From NCBI GenBank assembly GCA_003263775.1, contig JYJJ01000019.1:62001-126000 (forward strand): a stretch of DNA of 64,000 bases, read 5' to 3'. The first letter of the stretch is position 1. Each line of letters opens with the position of its first letter. Source of the stretch: Vibrio maritimus (GTDB taxonomy: Bacteria > Pseudomonadota > Gammaproteobacteria > Enterobacterales > Vibrionaceae). The notes beneath the pieces were generated by a model. That model saw only the letters and a program-made list of their open reading frames with translations. It made no database searches and was not told the DNA's origin. The position numbers and the translations under genes were made by a program. Shown in pieces: positions 9,361 through 18,330 of this stretch.

Positions 9361-10368
9361 ATGTTAATCAAGAAGAATCATCGCTGGGCATTATCAGAAA
9401 ACGACGCGACGCCAGAGTCAGTGTACAAAGAGCGTCGTGAGATATTGAAAAAGCTCGGGATTGCCGTAGTGGGAATGCCACTTGCCACCAATGCACAGGC
9501 GGGCATCTTTGACATTTTCTCTTCCAGTGAAACCAAAGCAACAGCTGACCCAAGAATCGATCTTTCTGTCACTAAGCCCGAGCAATATCAAGCCAAGTTA
9601 TCGCTAACCCCAGAAAATAAGGTACTTAAATACAATAACTTTTACGAATTTGGCACCGACAAAGCCGATCCAGCCAACAACTCATCTGAGTTCATCACCG
9701 ACCCATGGACAGTGGAGATCGATGGCTTGGTCAACAACCCAATCAAGCTCGACTACGATGACATTTTTAATAAGTTTACACTTGAAGAGCGCATCTACAG
9801 ACTTCGCTGTGTAGAGGCTTGGTCGATGAACATTCCGTGGATTGGTTTTCCCCTAGCTGACCTGATTAAAATGGCAGATCCTCAAAGCGGAGCGAAATAC
9901 GTGGCATTCGAAACGCTTTACGATCCAAAACAGTTTCCCGCTCAACGCTCATGGAGCAGTATTGATTACCCTTATGTCGAGGGACTAAGACTCGATGAAG
10001 CGATGAACCCGCTCACGCTTATCTCTGTTGGACTTTACGGCAAAACGCTTGCCCCGCAAAACGGTGCACCACTAAGGCTTGTTGTGCCATGGAAGTACGG
10101 TTTTAAAAGCATTAAGTCCATTGTTCGTATTCGCCTTACTGACAAAGAGCCGCCAACAACCTGGAACCGCTCTGCACCAAGCGAGTATGGCTTCTATGCC
10201 AACGTCAATCCACAAGTCGATCACCCAAGATGGAGCCAAGCGAGCGAGCGCTTTATTGGTGAAGGAAGCCTATTAAGCAGTCGCAGGCAACCTACCTTGA
10301 TGTTTAATGGTTATGAAGAAGAGGTCGCACACCTATACAAAGATATGGACTTGAGGAAGTTCTATTAA
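9361..10368 (+). CDS. msrP: MsrP, periplasmic methionine sulfoxide reductase catalytic subunit
   Basis: Molybdopterin enzyme that repairs oxidised methionines in periplasmic proteins. The N-terminus carries a twin-arginine signal ([11 protein letters not shown], then a hydrophobic stretch to NAQA). The molybdenum ligand Cys is in [11 protein letters not shown], and the sulfite-oxidase fold shows in [10 protein letters not shown] and [22 protein letters not shown] 9361 follows AGGGGAAG. Length 335 aa is normal. It overlaps msrQ by one base, so the pair is translationally coupled. Confidence 0.95.
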   Translation: MLIKKNHRWALSENDATPESVYKERREILKKLGIAVVGMPLATNAQAGIFDIFSSSETKATADPRIDLSVTKPEQYQAKLSLTPENKVLKYNNFYEFGTDKADPANNSSEFITDPWTVEIDGLVNNPIKLDYDDIFNKFTLEERIYRLRCVEAWSMNIPWIGFPLADLIKMADPQSGAKYVAFETLYDPKQFPAQRSWSSIDYPYVEGLRLDEAMNPLTLISVGLYGKTLAPQNGAPLRLVVPWKYGFKSIKSIVRIRLTDKEPPTTWNRSAPSEYGFYANVNPQVDHPRWSQASERFIGEGSLLSSRRQPTLMFNGYEEEVAHLYKDMDLRKFY

Positions 10369-11036
10369 TGAAGCTCTCTCCTAAGTCCATCATTGCGCTA
10401 AAGGTGCTCATTCATACTGTGTCACTCGGCTTTTTTGCTCTACTAGTCATAGCCATCAACAATGACAGCTTAGGGGGCGACCCAGTACAGAGCATTATTC
10501 ATTTTACCGGCATCAGTGCGCTCAATACTCTGTTTATAACCCTACTCGTTTCACCTTTAGCAAGATGGAGCAAACAGGGTCTGTTAGTACGAGTGAGACG
10601 GTTACTCGGCCTTTACAGTTTCTTCTGGGCTGTGTTGCACCTTATCGCCTTTGCGACGCTAGACCTTGGGTTAGACTGGAGCCTACTCGCCTCAGAAATC
10701 GTAAAACGACCGTACCTAACTGTCGGTGCTGCTGTTTGGATTATTTTGCTACTGCTATCGGTTACATCGACGCAAGCCATGATGCGCAAGCTTGGTTCAA
10801 AGTGGCAAAAGCTGCACAACTGGGTTTATTTGGCGGCGATACTAGCGCCTATCCACTTTTACTGGTCAGTTAAATCAGAGGTGGCAGAGCCAATCATCTA
10901 CATGCTCATCGCTGTATTACTCTTAGCGGCGCGGTGGAAAAGTGCTAAAAAAGCGGCTTGGGGTAAAGGCTTGATTGAGTGCTTATCGAAGGATTTGAAC
11001 GGCAGCGATGGCCGAATGGCTAAAGTGTGCGGTTGA
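10368..11036 (+). CDS. msrQ: MsrQ, haem-binding membrane subunit of the MsrPQ system
   Basis: Integral membrane ferric-reductase-like protein passing electrons from the quinone pool to MsrP. About six hydrophobic segments are visible, with His residues typical of haem b ligation (WAVLHLIAFATLD, KLHNWVYLAAILAPIHFYWSVK). The ATG overlaps the msrP stop (TAATG). At 222 aa it is slightly longer than E. coli MsrQ (211 aa), the excess lying in a basic C-terminal tail. Confidence 0.92.
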   Translation: MKLSPKSIIALKVLIHTVSLGFFALLVIAINNDSLGGDPVQSIIHFTGISALNTLFITLLVSPLARWSKQGLLVRVRRLLGLYSFFWAVLHLIAFATLDLGLDWSLLASEIVKRPYLTVGAAVWIILLLLSVTSTQAMMRKLGSKWQKLHNWVYLAAILAPIHFYWSVKSEVAEPIIYMLIAVLLLAARWKSAKKAAWGKGLIECLSKDLNGSDGRMAKVCG

Positions 11037-11146
11037 GCCATTTGATTTCTGTATTTGTTGATTAGCCAGAAGTTTTTTGTGAATCAAATGTTTTAACATT
11101 GCGTTGTCCGCAGTCGTTTTAACACTGACACAGATGGTGATAGAAA

Positions 11147-11458
11147 ATGGAATTAACAAGTACAAGCTGTACGCCTCGCCAAGCAAACATCAACGCCGCT
11201 CTCGGTTCTCTCGTCGTTGTCGCAGCCGCAATCTTCTTTATGGATATTTTGGATGGTGCCCCATCAATACTCTTTGCTCTTGTCGCATCAGTCGCTTTTA
11301 TCGCGAACTTACGCCATCTGTTTGTTCAGCCAAAAACAGATACTGAAGAAATCAAAGTGACCACCGAATCCGCTGAAAGCGTCTCTGTCGCTGAGCAACC
11401 AACGTCGCCACAAAAAGCGCCGCCACGTAGACGACCAAATCTATATTTAGTTAAGTAG
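11147..11458 (+). CDS. Small membrane protein, unknown function
   Basis: A 103-aa protein I do not recognise. Two adjacent hydrophobic segments (LGSLVVVAAAIFFMDIL and SILFALVASVAFIANL) form a hairpin, followed by an acidic then proline/arginine-rich cytoplasmic tail (QKAPPRRRPNLYLVK). There is no strong Shine-Dalgarno. A terminator follows immediately, supporting a real transcription unit. Confidence 0.55.
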   Translation: MELTSTSCTPRQANINAALGSLVVVAAAIFFMDILDGAPSILFALVASVAFIANLRHLFVQPKTDTEEIKVTTESAESVSVAEQPTSPQKAPPRRRPNLYLVK

Positions 11459-11472
11459 TCACTTATAAAAAG

Positions 11473-11497
11473 GTTCAAACATTGCGTTTGAACTTTT
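11473..11497. terminator. Bidirectional terminator
   Basis: Stem GTTCAAAC/GTTTGAAC with a 5-nt loop, TTTT on the right and AAAAA on the left, lying between convergent genes. Confidence 0.7.
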
Positions 11498-11537
11498 ACG
11501 TTGTGTTTAATGGTGCTTGAAGGTGAAGACCTTTCTC

Positions 11538-12557
11538 TTATTCAAAGTGGATAACACCCTTTAGTAACTCTTTGTTATCGACAACGGAATTCTGATAATC
11601 CAAACCTACGGTAGCAAAGTTGAAACGATGTGTGAGCATCATGTTGGCCGTCAATTTGCCCTGCTCCATCAACTGCTGCACTTTGCTAAAGTCTTCCATG
11701 GTCGCATTGCGACTGCCCATTAGCGTGGTTTCTTTTTTGTGGAAATCAGGATCACTAATTTCTAGATTGCCTTTAAACAAACCAACGAAAACAATCTTGC
11801 CACCATGGCGAATATGATTCACCGCGCCGTTCATCGCGTGTGGATTACCTGTGGCATCTATCACCACTTGAGCCAACGCACCGTTAAATTGCGCTTTGAG
11901 CTGCTCATGGAAATCGGCATCCATTGGGTTAAGCGTTGCTAGCTTGAGTTCGCTTTCCACATGCGCGCGACGCTCAGCTTGCGTATCGGCCACGACAACA
12001 CGTGCACCATCTGCTGCAGCGATAGCAGCTGCGCCAAGACCGATTGGGCCTGCGCCAACCACCAAGACAGCATCATCTGCCGATAGCGCAGCACGTCTCA
12101 CTGCATGGGCACTGATTGCGAACGGTTCAATCAAAGCTGCGGTTTCGTTATCAACGCCATTAACCTTTAGCACGTTCGATTGAGGAACCGAAAGGTACTC
12201 ACAGAAGCCACCATCTTGATGCACACCAATCACAGAGATGTTTTCACAGCAGTTGGTTTTGCCGCTCAGGCAAGATGGGCACTCAAAACAGGCTACATAA
12301 GGGATTAACGCGACTTTATCGCCAATTTGGAAATCGCCTGAGACGCTAGCGCCCATTTCAGTCACTTCACCACAAAGCTCATGACCCAAAACACGCGGGT
12401 AGCTGAAGAAAGGCTGGTTACCAGTAAATGCGTGAATATCCGTGCCGCAAATCCCTACAGCCGCTACCTTGACCAATAACTCATTCGGAAGCACAGTTGG
12501 CATCGCTTTTTCGGTATAGCGCATTTGATGAGGCTGTTCACATACTAGTGTTTTCAT
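11538..12557 (-). CDS. lgoD: LgoD, L-galactonate 5-dehydrogenase
   Basis: Zinc-dependent medium-chain dehydrogenase (339 aa) predicted to oxidise L-galactonate to D-tagaturonate with NAD+. The catalytic zinc region is GICGTDIHAFTGNQPFFSYPRVLGHELCGE, the structural-zinc lobe CFECPSCLSGKTNCC and the nucleotide fold VVGAGPIGLGAAAIA. The protein resembles E. coli LgoD (YjjN) along its whole length, for example SVIGVHQDGGF and ALIEPFAISAHAVRRAA. ATG 12557 is the homologous start. The surrounding regulator, TRAP transporter, uxaB and uxaA complete the pathway, which strengthens this specific call over a generic alcohol dehydrogenase. Confidence 0.88.
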   Translation of the reverse strand: MKTLVCEQPHQMRYTEKAMPTVLPNELLVKVAAVGICGTDIHAFTGNQPFFSYPRVLGHELCGEVTEMGASVSGDFQIGDKVALIPYVACFECPSCLSGKTNCCENISVIGVHQDGGFCEYLSVPQSNVLKVNGVDNETAALIEPFAISAHAVRRAALSADDAVLVVGAGPIGLGAAAIAAADGARVVVADTQAERRAHVESELKLATLNPMDADFHEQLKAQFNGALAQVVIDATGNPHAMNGAVNHIRHGGKIVFVGLFKGNLEISDPDFHKKETTLMGSRNATMEDFSKVQQLMEQGKLTANMMLTHRFNFATVGLDYQNSVVDNKELLKGVIHFE

Positions 12558-12705
12558 TGTCTTGTCTCTTACGTATTTGGAATAGCTCAATTGTATTTAA
12601 ACGGGTTTTTATTGGATTTTTTTCACTAAAATATGGGATTACTATCAATCTTGTTGGGTTTTTAATGGTATTTTATTGCAACCAAGGCAACGTAGGACGT
12701 CAATC

Positions 12706-13614
12706 ATGGCGCGCAATAAGAATCTTCGCGAAACCACCACCAATCAGTTACTCGATGCAATCAAGCTAGGCCACATCGACTCACCGTTACCGTCACAAGC
12801 AGCGCTGGCGGATCTGTTTAGCGTCAGCCGAACCACGATTCGACACGTTATGAATGACTTGTGTGATAAAGGCGTGCTTGAGCAAGAGGACGCGGAGTGG
12901 ACAATTAAACGCTCTCCTTCTGAACAGGATGGCTACAACACCCCACTATCAGAGAACGAACTTCAACGAGCGCAGTTCGAGGTGTTTTTCAACAACGCCA
13001 TCAAATCCAAACAGATGATGCCAGGACAAGAATTTACCGAACTAGAGCTGTCAAAACAGTCCAAGTGCTCCACCACTGTGGTACGTGAACACCTCATTCG
13101 CTTCTCGCGCTTTAGTTTGATTGAGAACATCCACCGCGGCCGCTGGCGCATGGTTCAGTTTGAAAAGGGCTACGCGGCGAGCTTGTTTGAGCTGCGCGAG
13201 ATGCTGGAGTGCCATGCCTTAAGCCGCTTTATGAACTTGCCTTTGAGCGATGAGCGATGGCAAAAGGCGCAGTATTTACTGCATGAGCATCGAGAGCTTC
13301 GCGATACCATGGTCAGTGAGTTTCGTGCATTTTCCGAGCTCGATCAGAAGTTTCACTCGTTGTTGCTCTCTGCGTCCAACAATCCATTCATGGATCAGTT
13401 CTATGACATCATCTCGATGATATTTCACTACCACTATCAATGGGATAACACCGACCTGCGCAAACGCAACATGGTGGCAATTGAAGAGCACATGGCCATC
13501 TTAAGCAAGATGCTGAGCCGAGATGACATTGGGGCGATGAGCGAGCTAAGACGTCACCTTCAAACCGCCAAGCGGACGATGGAAAACAGCCTGATAATGG
13601 AAAAGCCAGCGTAA
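12706..13614 (+). CDS. lgoR: GntR-family regulator with two winged-helix domains (LgoR-like)
   Basis: Predicted 302-aa transcriptional regulator of the neighbouring L-galactonate genes. It has a first winged helix at about residues 10-60 (PSQAALADLFSVSRTTIRHVMNDL), a second of FadR type at about 85-145 (FTELELSKQSKCSTTVVREHLIRF) and a C-terminal all-helical FCD effector domain (LFELREMLECHALSRFM, then SASNNPFMDQFYDIISMIFHYHYQW). ATG 12706 follows AGGA. Its length matches E. coli LgoR (304 aa). It is divergent from lgoD and convergent with the TRAP genes. The ligand is presumably a sugar acid of the pathway. Confidence 0.78.
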   Translation: MARNKNLRETTTNQLLDAIKLGHIDSPLPSQAALADLFSVSRTTIRHVMNDLCDKGVLEQEDAEWTIKRSPSEQDGYNTPLSENELQRAQFEVFFNNAIKSKQMMPGQEFTELELSKQSKCSTTVVREHLIRFSRFSLIENIHRGRWRMVQFEKGYAASLFELREMLECHALSRFMNLPLSDERWQKAQYLLHEHRELRDTMVSEFRAFSELDQKFHSLLLSASNNPFMDQFYDIISMIFHYHYQWDNTDLRKRNMVAIEEHMAILSKMLSRDDIGAMSELRRHLQTAKRTMENSLIMEKPA

Positions 13615-13624
13615 TGCTGGCTTT
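13602..13624. terminator. Bidirectional terminator between lgoR and the TRAP genes
   Basis: Perfect stem AAAGCCAGC/GCTGGCTTT with loop GTAAT overlapping the lgoR stop, with A- and T-rich flanks on both sides. Confidence 0.75.
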
Positions 13625-13642
13625 ATTATTTCGTCGTCGTGA

Positions 13643-14932
13643 TTACGAGCCAAACACCATATTTGGCAGACCAATCGAAATCATCGGGATGTAGGTAATC
13701 ATCAGTAGTGCCACAAGCAACAAGATCCAGAATGGCATCACTTCCTTCACAAAGTCCTCTATCGATACCTTAGTAATCGAACAGGTCGTGAACATCACGG
13801 TTCCGAGCGGCGGCGTGATGGTGCCAATCGCGCTGTTGAAGATAAAGATGATACCAAAATGCACAGGGTCAATGCCGTAAGAAGCTGCAACAGGCGCTAG
13901 CAGTGGAGCCAATACGATCATCACCGCGTTGCCTTCTAGGAACATACCAATGATCAGTAGGAACAGGTTAACCAGCAGTAAGAAGGTAAACGGACTTTCA
14001 ACCGCACCTGTTAGCCATGTCGCTAGGTTTTGCGGCACACGTTCCCAAGTCAGGAATTTAGAGAAACCGACCGCCACACAGATGATCAACAAGACGTTTG
14101 CAGAAGCAAGCACCGACTCTTTCGTCGCACTCCAAAGCAAAGACGTATTCATCTGCTTGTAAACAAACATACCCAACACTAGTGCGTACAACACCGCAGC
14201 TGCGCCCGCTTCTGTTGGTGTAAACACACCAAAGCGAATACCACCGATGATGATGACAGGCAGTAACAACGCCAAGAACGCATCTTTCGCTGAGATAGCG
14301 ACTTCCTTCGCAGAAGCACGCTTTTCACGGATTGGCGCATAATTCCGTTTTTTAGAGATGACCGCAACCAAACCCATCATCATCGCACACAACATGATCC
14401 CAGGAACCACACCCGCTAGGAATAACTTACCAATCGATACGTTATTGACGTAGCCGTAAATAATAAGCGCAATACCCGGTGGAATGATTGGCGTGATCAG
14501 TGATGATGCCGCTGTTACCGCAGAAGAGAACGACGCGCTGTAACCGCGAGCCACCATTTGAGGCACGAGAAGTTTCGAGCTCATTGCCGCATCGGCAATG
14601 TTAGAACCTGAAAGGCCGCCCATCAAAGTACTCAGCACCACGTTAACTTGCGCTAGACCGCCATTCATGTGACCGGTCAGCACTTCGGAGAACTTTAATA
14701 GGCGCTGGCTGATACCAGAGTGGTTCATAAACACACCCGCCATGACGAAGAATGGTATCGCCAGTAGCGTCACCGATTCCAGACCACCCGCCAGACGCTG
14801 CACTAGCATCATCATCGGCAAATGATCATTAAGAAGGAAGTAGGCCAACGTCGCTAGGAAAATACAGAATGCGACCGGAATACCCAATGTAAACAAAAAC
14901 AGCAGGGCAGAAATTGGCAGAATGACTGACAT
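13643..14932 (-). CDS. TRAP transporter large permease (DctM family)
   Basis: Twelve-helix-type ion-coupled permease (429 aa) of the TRAP class, with family motifs GLSGSNIADAAMSSKLLVPQM and IIPPGIALIIYGY. The last gene of the dctP-dctQ-dctM set, separated from the small permease by 2 bp. In this context the substrate is predicted to be L-galactonate or a related hexonate, taking the place of the LgoT symporter of E. coli; that is inference from gene neighbourhood. Confidence 0.9.
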   Translation of the reverse strand: MSVILPISALLFLFTLGIPVAFCIFLATLAYFLLNDHLPMMMLVQRLAGGLESVTLLAIPFFVMAGVFMNHSGISQRLLKFSEVLTGHMNGGLAQVNVVLSTLMGGLSGSNIADAAMSSKLLVPQMVARGYSASFSSAVTAASSLITPIIPPGIALIIYGYVNNVSIGKLFLAGVVPGIMLCAMMMGLVAVISKKRNYAPIREKRASAKEVAISAKDAFLALLLPVIIIGGIRFGVFTPTEAGAAAVLYALVLGMFVYKQMNTSLLWSATKESVLASANVLLIICVAVGFSKFLTWERVPQNLATWLTGAVESPFTFLLLVNLFLLIIGMFLEGNAVMIVLAPLLAPVAASYGIDPVHFGIIFIFNSAIGTITPPLGTVMFTTCSITKVSIEDFVKEVMPFWILLLVALLMITYIPMISIGLPNMVFGS

Positions 14933-14934
14933 GA

Positions 14935-15465
14935 TTAGTCTTCCTTATTGCGAGGGGCAAAAAACGAATAAAGGTGCTTAAGTTGGTGATAAAGCATGAA
15001 CATGCCACTCACAGGAACCGCTGCGTAGATATAGATGTAGGGAAGTTTTAGCGCTGGAGTAAATCTCACTTGAGAAAACGGCAGCAGTTTCCAGCCCCAA
15101 TACACCATGAACACCAGTGCAAAAATCACCAACAGCGGTCTAATTAAGTTATCCAACACGTTCGCCGCCGACGCAGGGATTTTGTGAACCAGAAAATCGA
15201 TTCTGACCACTTCATCTGTACGCATCAAAGAGCTCGCGCCCATAAAGGTCATCCAAACAAATAGCGCTAGACAGACTTCTTCAACCCACGCGCTTGGCGA
15301 GTTAAATACGTATCGTGTCACCACGCCATAGCTCATCAGTACGACTATTACGGCTAAGAATGAGGCTGCGACAACGGTGTCGAGCTGACTGATTCGGTCA
15401 AGTGCGGCCATGATTTTGTTTTTTGGCGACAGCTCGGTGTGATTGAGTGAAACTTGAGTTTCCAT
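14935..15465 (-). CDS. TRAP transporter small permease (DctQ family)
   Basis: Four-helix small membrane subunit (176 aa), with the family stretch SPSAWVEEVCLALFVWMTFMGASSLMRTDEVVRIDFL. ATG 15465 is chosen because GGAG lies six bases upstream; the longer form would need a TTG. It couples with the DctM permease that follows. Confidence 0.88.
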   Translation of the reverse strand: METQVSLNHTELSPKNKIMAALDRISQLDTVVAASFLAVIVVLMSYGVVTRYVFNSPSAWVEEVCLALFVWMTFMGASSLMRTDEVVRIDFLVHKIPASAANVLDNLIRPLLVIFALVFMVYWGWKLLPFSQVRFTPALKLPYIYIYAAVPVSGMFMLYHQLKHLYSFFAPRNKED

Positions 15466-15490
15466 GATGTGCTCCAAAAGCTGAAATAAG

Positions 15491-15510
15491 GGGGCTCAAC
15501 AAAGAGCCCC
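15491..15510 (-). promoter_or_regulatory. Intercistronic hairpin between dctP and dctQM
   Basis: Stem GGGGCTC/GAGCCCC with loop AACAAA in the gap between the binding-protein gene and the permease genes, followed on the minus strand by only a weak T-tract. It probably attenuates read-through or protects the dctP mRNA, giving more binding protein than permease. Confidence 0.6.
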
Positions 15511-15517
15511 ACATTGG

Positions 15518-16510
15518 TTACAGCTGTTCTAACTTGTCTTGAACGTCTTGATATAGATTTGGAGTCCACTCAGGGAACTCGCTTTGCACCACTTTACGTG
15601 CTGATTCTTCAAACGCAGTGATGTCCACTTCGTTGATCGTTACGCCTTCCGCTTTAAGCTGGTCAATCGCTTGCTGCTCGCTTTCTGCAATCAATGTTGC
15701 GCCATAGCTCACCATGTCACGGCTGGTTTCAAGGATGATGCGTTTCTCTTCATCAGAGAGTGATTCCCAGAACATGGTGCCGGCCACAAATGGCGACATA
15801 TGCTTAGTGTGCGCCGTTAGGTTGAGGTTTTTCACCACTTCATGGAACTTACCGCCATGTAGTACTACGGCTGGGTTCTCTACCCCTTCAATCACGCCTT
15901 GAGATAGACCTGGATAGACGTCTGCCAGAGACATTGGCGTTGGAACGCCACCCATCGCTTTCACTGTTGCTACAAACAAACGAGAGTGCTGAACGCGAAC
16001 TTTCACGCCATCTAAGTCAGCCGGTGTTTTCACCGAACCTTTAGAAAGCAGATGGCGAGTACCGTACACCACATCTGGCACCACGATTTTCAGCCCTTTA
16101 TCCGCCAAATCCTCGTTCAAGCCTTCAAACCACTCGGTGTGAAGCAGCTTCGATTTCTTCTCGAAAGATTGAGACAGGTAAGGCGCATTGATGATGCCAA
16201 GATCTGGCACCGTATCCATTAGGTAGCCGTAAGAGCTGATGGTAATGATGTTGGCACCAAATTTCGCTTGCTCCATCACCTCTGTTTCGCTGCCCAATTG
16301 GCTCGATGGGAACAGACGGAATTGGATTTCACCGTTTGATTTCTCTTTTACTTGGTCAGCCCAGTAGTGCATCGCTTTGTCGATAGGCTCGCCCGGTTGG
16401 TTGCCGTAAGCGATCATGACTTCTGTCGCCGCGTTGGCGCCAAACGCCATCGCTAGGGTCATACCGACAGCACAAGAGAGTTTTTTCACCGTGGTTTGTA
16501 GGGTAGTCAT
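15518..16510 (-). CDS. TRAP transporter periplasmic binding protein (DctP family)
   Basis: Secreted 330-aa solute receptor. Signal peptide to AFGANA-ATEV, then a DctP fold with ASSQLGSETEVMEQAKFGANIITISS and the ligand-carboxylate-binding arginine region DGVKVRVQHSRLFVATVKAMGGVPTPMSLADVYPGLSQGVIEGVENP. RBS AAGGAAC precedes ATG 16510. It is the first gene of the transporter set and lies just downstream of uxaB, so all four genes may be co-transcribed. Confidence 0.92.
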   Translation of the reverse strand: MTTLQTTVKKLSCAVGMTLAMAFGANAATEVMIAYGNQPGEPIDKAMHYWADQVKEKSNGEIQFRLFPSSQLGSETEVMEQAKFGANIITISSYGYLMDTVPDLGIINAPYLSQSFEKKSKLLHTEWFEGLNEDLADKGLKIVVPDVVYGTRHLLSKGSVKTPADLDGVKVRVQHSRLFVATVKAMGGVPTPMSLADVYPGLSQGVIEGVENPAVVLHGGKFHEVVKNLNLTAHTKHMSPFVAGTMFWESLSDEEKRIILETSRDMVSYGATLIAESEQQAIDQLKAEGVTINEVDITAFEESARKVVQSEFPEWTPNLYQDVQDKLEQL

Positions 16511-16554
16511 TGCTTTTGTTCCTTTTTATATTTTTGCTTTTAGTGGCCGGCTGT

Positions 16555-17994
16555 TTACTTCGAAAGCTGCTGAATCGCGGCTCTCATACCGAGCGTTTGG
16601 ATATTGCCAACATAACTTGTCACCAGAGCTTCTAGGTTTGGTAACTCAGTTAGGTCGCATCCCCAATGCTGACTCATCGACAAGAACGCCTTCACATTGC
16701 TCGCTTGCGTTTCAGGGTGTGCACGCCATGCGGTGAAAGGATCTAGAAGATGTTGGTCATCACTGAGTGGAATCTCTTCATCACCACGCTTACCAAGATA
16801 GAAGCAGTACAGCGCCGCCAAACTAAAGCTAAGGTGCTTAGGTGCCGTGCCTTCTTGCTCAGTGAAGGAGAGAAGCTGTGGTAATAGGCGCGTTTTGAAC
16901 TTGGTCATTGAGTTCAGCGCGATAGAAAGTAGGTAGTGTTTGATGTATGGGTTTTTAAAACGGTCGATAACGCTGTCTTTAAACGCAAGCAGCTCATCTT
17001 TATCCATATCCAAAGATGGAATCACTTCGTCTTCAAGCAAGCGATTTAGGAATGGATAGACGTCGTTATCATTGATGGCTTCGCTAACGGTATCAATACC
17101 GCATAGATAGGCGACCGGCACCATTGCGGTGTGTGCACCATTAAGAATGCCAACCTTACGTTGCTTGTAAGGGGTAATGTCTTCAACGACCTTTATGTTG
17201 AGATCGAGTTGGTCTAGCTTGAGATTACTCTCAAGCCATTTCGGACCTTGGATAACGAACAAGTAGAAATACTCTGCAGCAACGACGAAATTGTCTTGAT
17301 AGCCCAATGCCGTTTCAAGTTCGCTGAGTTCGTCTTTTGGGTTACCGGTGACTATTCTATCAACTAGCGTGGAACAAAATGTGTTGGCTGTCATAATCCA
17401 ATCACAAAACGCGTCGCCAAGCTGCCATTCATTAGCGTATTTCAGCACTATTTCCTTTAACGCATCGCCGTTAGCATCAATCAGCTCACACGGCAGGAAG
17501 ATAAGTCCCATGTCTTGCTCACCATTAAAATACTCAAAACGTCTAAACAAAAACTGAGTCACTTTCGCTGGGAAGCTTACTGGAGGAAACGCATCAAAGC
17601 TGTCTTGATCGTTGTAAACGATACCTGCTTCCGTGGTATTCGAGACCACCCACTCAAGCTCTGGGTTTTCAGCAATCTTGAGGACTTCTTCATACTCACC
17701 GTACGCCATCACTTCGCGATTAACAGAAGTGATCACACGAGGCTCGGCAACACTTTCACCTTGTTCGTTGATGCCTCGGATAAGCGCAGTGTAGACGCCT
17801 CCTTGGGTATCCAGTTTTGGGTGGCCAGCATCAATTGGTCTGACTACGGTAATACCCGCATTAAAGTCAGTGTGTTCATTAAGTAAGTCAAATTGCCAAT
17901 CTACAAAAGCGCGTAGAAAATTGCCTTCGCCAAACTGAACCACTTTTTCAGGTCTGATGGCGTGGATGGATGGATCTCTTGTGAGTAGTGTCAT
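16555..17994 (-). CDS. uxaB: UxaB, tagaturonate reductase (altronate oxidoreductase)
   Basis: NAD-dependent polyol dehydrogenase of the mannitol dehydrogenase superfamily (479 aa; E. coli UxaB 483 aa). It interconverts D-tagaturonate and D-altronate. Motifs include the N-terminal nucleotide loop VVQFGEGNFLRAFVDWQFD, VVSNTTEAGIVYND, the substrate region PCELIDANGDALKEIVLKYA and the catalytic segment YKQRKVGILNGAHTAMVPVAYLCG. It is divergent from uxaA and sits at the head of the TRAP genes, forming step two of the predicted L-galactonate route. Confidence 0.93.
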   Translation of the reverse strand: MTLLTRDPSIHAIRPEKVVQFGEGNFLRAFVDWQFDLLNEHTDFNAGITVVRPIDAGHPKLDTQGGVYTALIRGINEQGESVAEPRVITSVNREVMAYGEYEEVLKIAENPELEWVVSNTTEAGIVYNDQDSFDAFPPVSFPAKVTQFLFRRFEYFNGEQDMGLIFLPCELIDANGDALKEIVLKYANEWQLGDAFCDWIMTANTFCSTLVDRIVTGNPKDELSELETALGYQDNFVVAAEYFYLFVIQGPKWLESNLKLDQLDLNIKVVEDITPYKQRKVGILNGAHTAMVPVAYLCGIDTVSEAINDNDVYPFLNRLLEDEVIPSLDMDKDELLAFKDSVIDRFKNPYIKHYLLSIALNSMTKFKTRLLPQLLSFTEQEGTAPKHLSFSLAALYCFYLGKRGDEEIPLSDDQHLLDPFTAWRAHPETQASNVKAFLSMSQHWGCDLTELPNLEALVTSYVGNIQTLGMRAAIQQLSK

Positions 17995-18004
17995 TCTTAA
18001 TCCC

Positions 18005-18032
18005 TAAACGATAGGTAATAAACGATAGGTAA
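18005..18032. repeat. Perfect 14-bp tandem repeat in the uxaB leader
   Basis: TAAACGATAGGTAA occurs twice back to back, 11-38 bp upstream of the uxaB start. It could be a duplicated operator half-site or a slippage product; nothing in the sequence decides between them. Confidence 0.8.
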
Positions 18033-18330
18033 ACGCTGTTGTCGGACAGGTGTTATCGATTGTGGGATTGAGTGTAAGCCGGGCTTTTCACTAACACGCG
18101 ACAAATTAATCGCAAACGTGTAAGCGATCATCGTTATCTGTTTTTTAACTGTTTTTTATTCACTATTTCATTTCAAACTCGCGCTCAAAAAGACGACGGA
18201 TTCTCTATATCAGGTTGGGTGACTGCTTATTTTATGTATCATTAAGGGAGAGGCTGTTTTTAATTGATTAAAATACAACTCTAGCGTTAGAATGTTGGCG
18301 TCGGACGGGAATCACATGACTGGGATACCC
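18033..18330. other. uxaB-uxaA divergent control region
   Basis: About 300 bp between divergent genes that must hold promoters for both. An interrupted inverted repeat ACACG...CGTGT lies near 18094-18122, followed by AT-rich DNA. I see no textbook -35/-10 pair. An in-frame ATG at 18292 is not favoured as the uxaA start because homology begins at 18331. Confidence 0.4.

Noticed and set aside
12588..12590. TTG start adding 11 residues to LgoD
   Set aside because: Homology to E. coli LgoD begins at ATG 12557 and the extension lacks a ribosome-binding site.
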